Below are positions 61,604 to 64,000 of a DNA stretch of 64,000 nt, one piece after another. The translations under genes were made by a program, and so were the position numbers. Source of the DNA: CAYTGG01 sp964581415 (GTDB lineage: Archaea > Nanobdellota > Nanobdellia > Pacearchaeales > GW2011-AR1). Below the pieces are notes generated by a model that was not told the DNA's origin, made no database searches, and worked only from the letters and a program-made list of their open reading frames with translations. The stretch spans positions 1-64,000 of the forward strand of contig CAZOOJ010000001.1 of the NCBI GenBank assembly GCA_964581415.1, read 5' to 3'. Position 1 is the stretch's first letter. Every line of letters begins with the position of its first letter.

Positions 61604-61909
61604 ATGAGTCAACAAGTTAATAAAGAATTTAAGAATAATGTTTTTAATAATATAGAGCAAACAGGAGAAAATTTTAAACAACAATTTGAAAAATTAATGA
61701 GTATTGCTCAAAAAAGAATAGATTCTCAAGTTAATTGTGCTAAATTTGAGGCAGCATATGGATTATCTATTTCTAAAAAAGAAAGGCAAAAAACTATGAA
61801 AGATGTTAAAGAAATTAGAAAAGAATTATGGAAAGAGGCATTAAATAAAGCTAAAGGGAAATCTACCGATGCTTACGAAATTTATTGCGAGATTTGTTCA
61901 TTTGATTAG
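61604..61909 (+). CDS. Helical charged protein, unknown
   Basis: A 101-residue helical protein (KNNVFNNIEQTGENFKQQFE, then KKERQKTMKDVKEIRKELW). The ATG is preceded by aaaatatgaaa-like sequence and a promoter of the ttataaa type. The last 47 bp overlap the convergent PIN gene. Function unknown; a coiled-coil antitoxin is possible but unsupported. Confidence 0.5.
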   Translation: MSQQVNKEFKNNVFNNIEQTGENFKQQFEKLMSIAQKRIDSQVNCAKFEAAYGLSISKKERQKTMKDVKEIRKELWKEALNKAKGKSTDAYEIYCEICSFD

Positions 61910-62489
61910 TCCATTCTCTTATTTTAGAATTTGTTAAATTTTCTGCTTCAGGAATAATTTTTATTCTTACTTTTAATTTTAAGAGTTTCGTAGCTTTAGC
62001 AATATCTTTGTCTTCAGTAAAATAAACATTTATATTTTTCTGTCCTATAAGATTAGATAATATCTTACAATCATTTGGAAATGTATCGAATTTTTTAATA
62101 TACATTTTTTTCTTAACTATACCCACCCATTTATTTCCAAGATTATTAAATTGTTTTTTATGTTTTATTTTATTTATTGAAAATTCTCTCAATATCTCTT
62201 TTAGTTCATTTGTTGCTTTATCATGTGTATACCCTTTTTTCTTGATAAGTGTTTGGCGAGCTTCACCCAAGGCAATTTCTGTTGTATATATTTTTAAAAC
62301 ATTAAGGAAAACTCTATCTCTTATCTCTTGCTTAAATTCATCAGACCAAACTATATCAACTAATACATTTGCATCAAATCCGATTATATCTTCATCATTG
62401 ACAAAATCATTTCTTTCAGATGAGTTATACCTTTCTATTTTTTCTCCTTTTTTTCTCAATACAGATAATTTTCTTTCTTCTATTTCCAT
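61863..62489 (-). CDS. PIN-like ribonuclease, accessory region
   Basis: A 208-residue protein with a PIN pattern: IIGFDANVLVDIVWSDEF (first Asp), YTTEIALGEARQTLIKK (Glu) and VYFTEDKDIAKATKLL (Asp pair) in the expected order. N- and C-terminal charged extensions. The target is unknown; in a defence island an RNA-cleaving toxin is plausible. Confidence 0.65.
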   Translation of the reverse strand: MEIEERKLSVLRKKGEKIERYNSSERNDFVNDEDIIGFDANVLVDIVWSDEFKQEIRDRVFLNVLKIYTTEIALGEARQTLIKKKGYTHDKATNELKEILREFSINKIKHKKQFNNLGNKWVGIVKKKMYIKKFDTFPNDCKILSNLIGQKNINVYFTEDKDIAKATKLLKLKVRIKIIPEAENLTNSKIREWTNQMNKSRNKFRKHR

Positions 62490-62542
62490 TTTGTCAAACC
62501 CCTAATTCTCTAAGGGAAATTCAATCAAGAAGTAAACCCCTT

Positions 62543-62601
62543 GACGCCTTCTCCTTCGGACACCCTAATTTAAGGCGTCCAAGAGTGGAATAAATCCACT
62601 C
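62543..62601 (+). other. Two stem-loops before restriction enzyme gene
   Basis: GACGCCTT/AAGGCGTC (62543-62579) and GAGTGGA-ATAAA-TCCACTC (62583-62601), followed by aaggaggtt. They stand in front of the Type IIG gene, richer in GC than the surroundings; possibly a terminator of the PIN gene's neighbour or a leader element. Confidence 0.45.
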
Positions 62602-62699
62602 AAGGAGGTTAATTTTAGAAGGCTTAAGCATTTTTAAATTTTATTATAGATTTTCTATGAAATACAAATAATTAAAAATTAAAAATTCTTATTTGAATT

Positions 62700-64000
62700 A
62701 TGGATAAAGAAAGTGCAAAATTAGAAGTAGAAGAAATAGTTAGAAAATTTCTCTCTATCCCAAAAAACGAAAGGGATTCTATGCCTGAAGAAAAAATAAA
62801 GAGTTGGTTTATTGAACCACTATTTGAGGCATTAGGTTGGAATAGGTATGATATGTCTAAAGAAGAAAGGATTTTGAAAGGTAGAGCTGATTATGTTGTT
62901 AGAATAGGAAATCAAGATAAATTAGTAATAGAAGCAAAGAAAACAAATGTTGGATTAAATGAAGAAGAGGGAAGACAAGCTGTTTCTTATGCTCACCATA
63001 AGAATATCAAGTTTGCAGTTTTAACCAACTTCGCAAGAATAAGGGTTTTTCATGCATTATCAAATATCAAAAATATTGATAAAAATTTATTGAAAGATAA
63101 GACCGACTATTTAAGATTTAATTGTGAGGATTTTGTTAAGGATTTTGATAGATTATGGTTGTTATCAAGAGAGAGTTTTGAGCAAGGAGAAATAAACAAA
63201 CTCCTTGAGAATGTTGATAAAAAACTAATAAAACCTATCGATGAATCAATATTAACAGACTTACTTCAGTATAGAGAATGGCTATCTAAAGATTTGAAAA
63301 GCAAAAGAAGTTATTTAGAAGATTCTCAAATTGATGAGGTTGTTCAGATTTTGATTGATAGATTAATCTTTATGCGTTCTGTTGAGGATAGGGGCTTAGA
63401 AGCAAAAGATTTCTTATTAAAGATTATTAATGATGTTGAAAAAGGTTTTACAGATATGAATCTTTGGGCAGTGTTAAAAGCACAATTCCAAAGATTTGAT
63501 AAAACTTACAACTCAAAATTATTTCAAGATGGAATATTAGAAAAAGAGGGGTTTTTTGATAATAGGGTTCTTGTCAAAGTTATCAAAGGATTATATTATG
63601 GAACTCAAGACCATCAAGAGAGATATATGTTTGATGAGATTCCTGTTGATTTATTGGGAAGTATCTATGAACAATATTTAGGGATTGTTTTAAGAGGAAC
63701 AGAAAAGAGAGTTAAATTAGATTTGTTAAGTAAAAAAAGAAAAAAGATGGGAATATATTATACTCCCTCTTATATTGTGGATTATATTGTAAAAAATACA
63801 ATAGGAGAATATATTAAAAATAAATCTATTGATGAAATTTTAGATATTAAGGTTATAGACCCTGCGTGTGGTTCTGGTTCTTTTTTGATTAGAGCATTTC
63901 AAGAATTAATAAACATAATTGAAGAGAGATTAAAAAATGGTGAGAAATCTAAAAAATATCAAAATACTTTCAAAGAATGGAAAGGGAAGTTAAGTTTAGG
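62700..64000 (+). CDS. Type IIG-like restriction-modification enzyme (partial)
   Basis: The N-terminal 433 residues of a larger protein cut by the window end. An HsdR-N-type PD-(D/E)XK domain is first (RADYVVRIG...KLVIEAKKTN near 65-85), followed by a helical linker and the N6-adenine methyltransferase domain (KKMGIYYTPSYIVDYIV near 355, VIDPACGSGSFLIRAF near 390). Combined cleavage and methylation in one chain fits Type IIG/BREX-like enzymes. ATG at 62700 follows a TATA-like element. Confidence 0.85.
   Translation, partial: MDKESAKLEVEEIVRKFLSIPKNERDSMPEEKIKSWFIEPLFEALGWNRYDMSKEERILKGRADYVVRIGNQDKLVIEAKKTNVGLNEEEGRQAVSYAHHKNIKFAVLTNFARIRVFHALSNIKNIDKNLLKDKTDYLRFNCEDFVKDFDRLWLLSRESFEQGEINKLLENVDKKLIKPIDESILTDLLQYREWLSKDLKSKRSYLEDSQIDEVVQILIDRLIFMRSVEDRGLEAKDFLLKIINDVEKGFTDMNLWAVLKAQFQRFDKTYNSKLFQDGILEKEGFFDNRVLVKVIKGLYYGTQDHQERYMFDEIPVDLLGSIYEQYLGIVLRGTEKRVKLDLLSKKRKKMGIYYTPSYIVDYIVKNTIGEYIKNKSIDEILDIKVIDPACGSGSFLIRAFQELINIIEERLKNGEKSKKYQNTFKEWKGKLSL

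Overview
The window is archaeal chromosome, visibly AT-rich and gene-dense. Archaeal markers are the thermosome, RpoE1/RpoE2 beside S24e and S27ae, L35Ae and uL16 (L10e), a Dph6-type diphthamide ligase, an archaeal-type GluRS, a class III-signal pilin, intron-containing tRNAs, and TATA boxes about 25 nt before start codons (leaderless mRNAs). Very small genes, many membrane-anchored Cys-rich proteins, and clustered hypotheticals suggest a DPANN lineage near Pacearchaeota/Woesearchaeota; that placement is inference from gene content.

Layout. 0-5.7 kb: XPD/DinG-like helicase, ABC exporter, VTT-family and DUF5654 membrane proteins. 5.7-10.6 kb: tRNA-Gly (with intron), then an unusual array in which small genes, all on the minus strand, are separated by repeated copies of a tRNA 3' half resembling tRNA-Val(UAC), ending near an intact tRNA-Val. 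10.9-19.4 kb: nucleotidyltransferase, EamA transporter, thermosome, CBS/zinc-ribbon protein and a surface protein. 19.6-22.3 kb: tRNA-Tyr (with intron) followed by two short copies of its 3' end alternating with small membrane-protein genes. 22.4-31 kb: matrixin-like protease, two small acidic proteins, ribosomal proteins L35Ae and uL16, a second nucleotidyltransferase and a block of conserved hypotheticals. 31-37.6 kb: an ABC-ATPase remnant, a GluRS lacking its C-terminal domain, pilin, tRNA-His next to hisS, an MGMT-like protein, Dph6 and ScpA. 37.7-38 kb: a likely unannotated structured RNA. 38.1-46.3 kb: subtilisin, RecB-like nuclease, cation exchanger, GH15-like enzyme, HAD phosphatase and the S27ae-S24e-Spt4-RpoE1-PIN block. 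46.4-50.5 kb: a PIN/HTH pair, tRNA-Trp and a redox/Fe-S island (thioredoxin, two ferredoxins, ArsR regulator, IscU/NifU). 50.5-53.8 kb: LemA, HtpX and a TtuA/NcsA-like tRNA thiolase. 54-58.8 kb: an anaerobic ribonucleotide reductase operon: nrdR, nrdD (interrupted by an intein), a separate 66-residue glycyl-radical polypeptide, nrdG and a thioredoxin-like protein. 58.9-64 kb: tRNA-Lys followed by an accessory region with an IS-type transposase coupled to a HEPN-like gene, a winged-helix protein with its own palindrome, a PIN protein and the start of a Type IIG-like restriction-modification enzyme cut by the window end.

The strongest unusual signals are (1) the tRNA-half-flanked cassette array at 6.3-10.6 kb, (2) the two-polypeptide class III ribonucleotide reductase with the radical glycine in its own small gene, (3) a structured RNA behind a strong promoter at 37.7 kb, and (4) several informative broken genes (DUF5652 protein with UGA in place of Trp, frameshifted flavin-binding protein, nitroreductase stub beside tRNA-Val).
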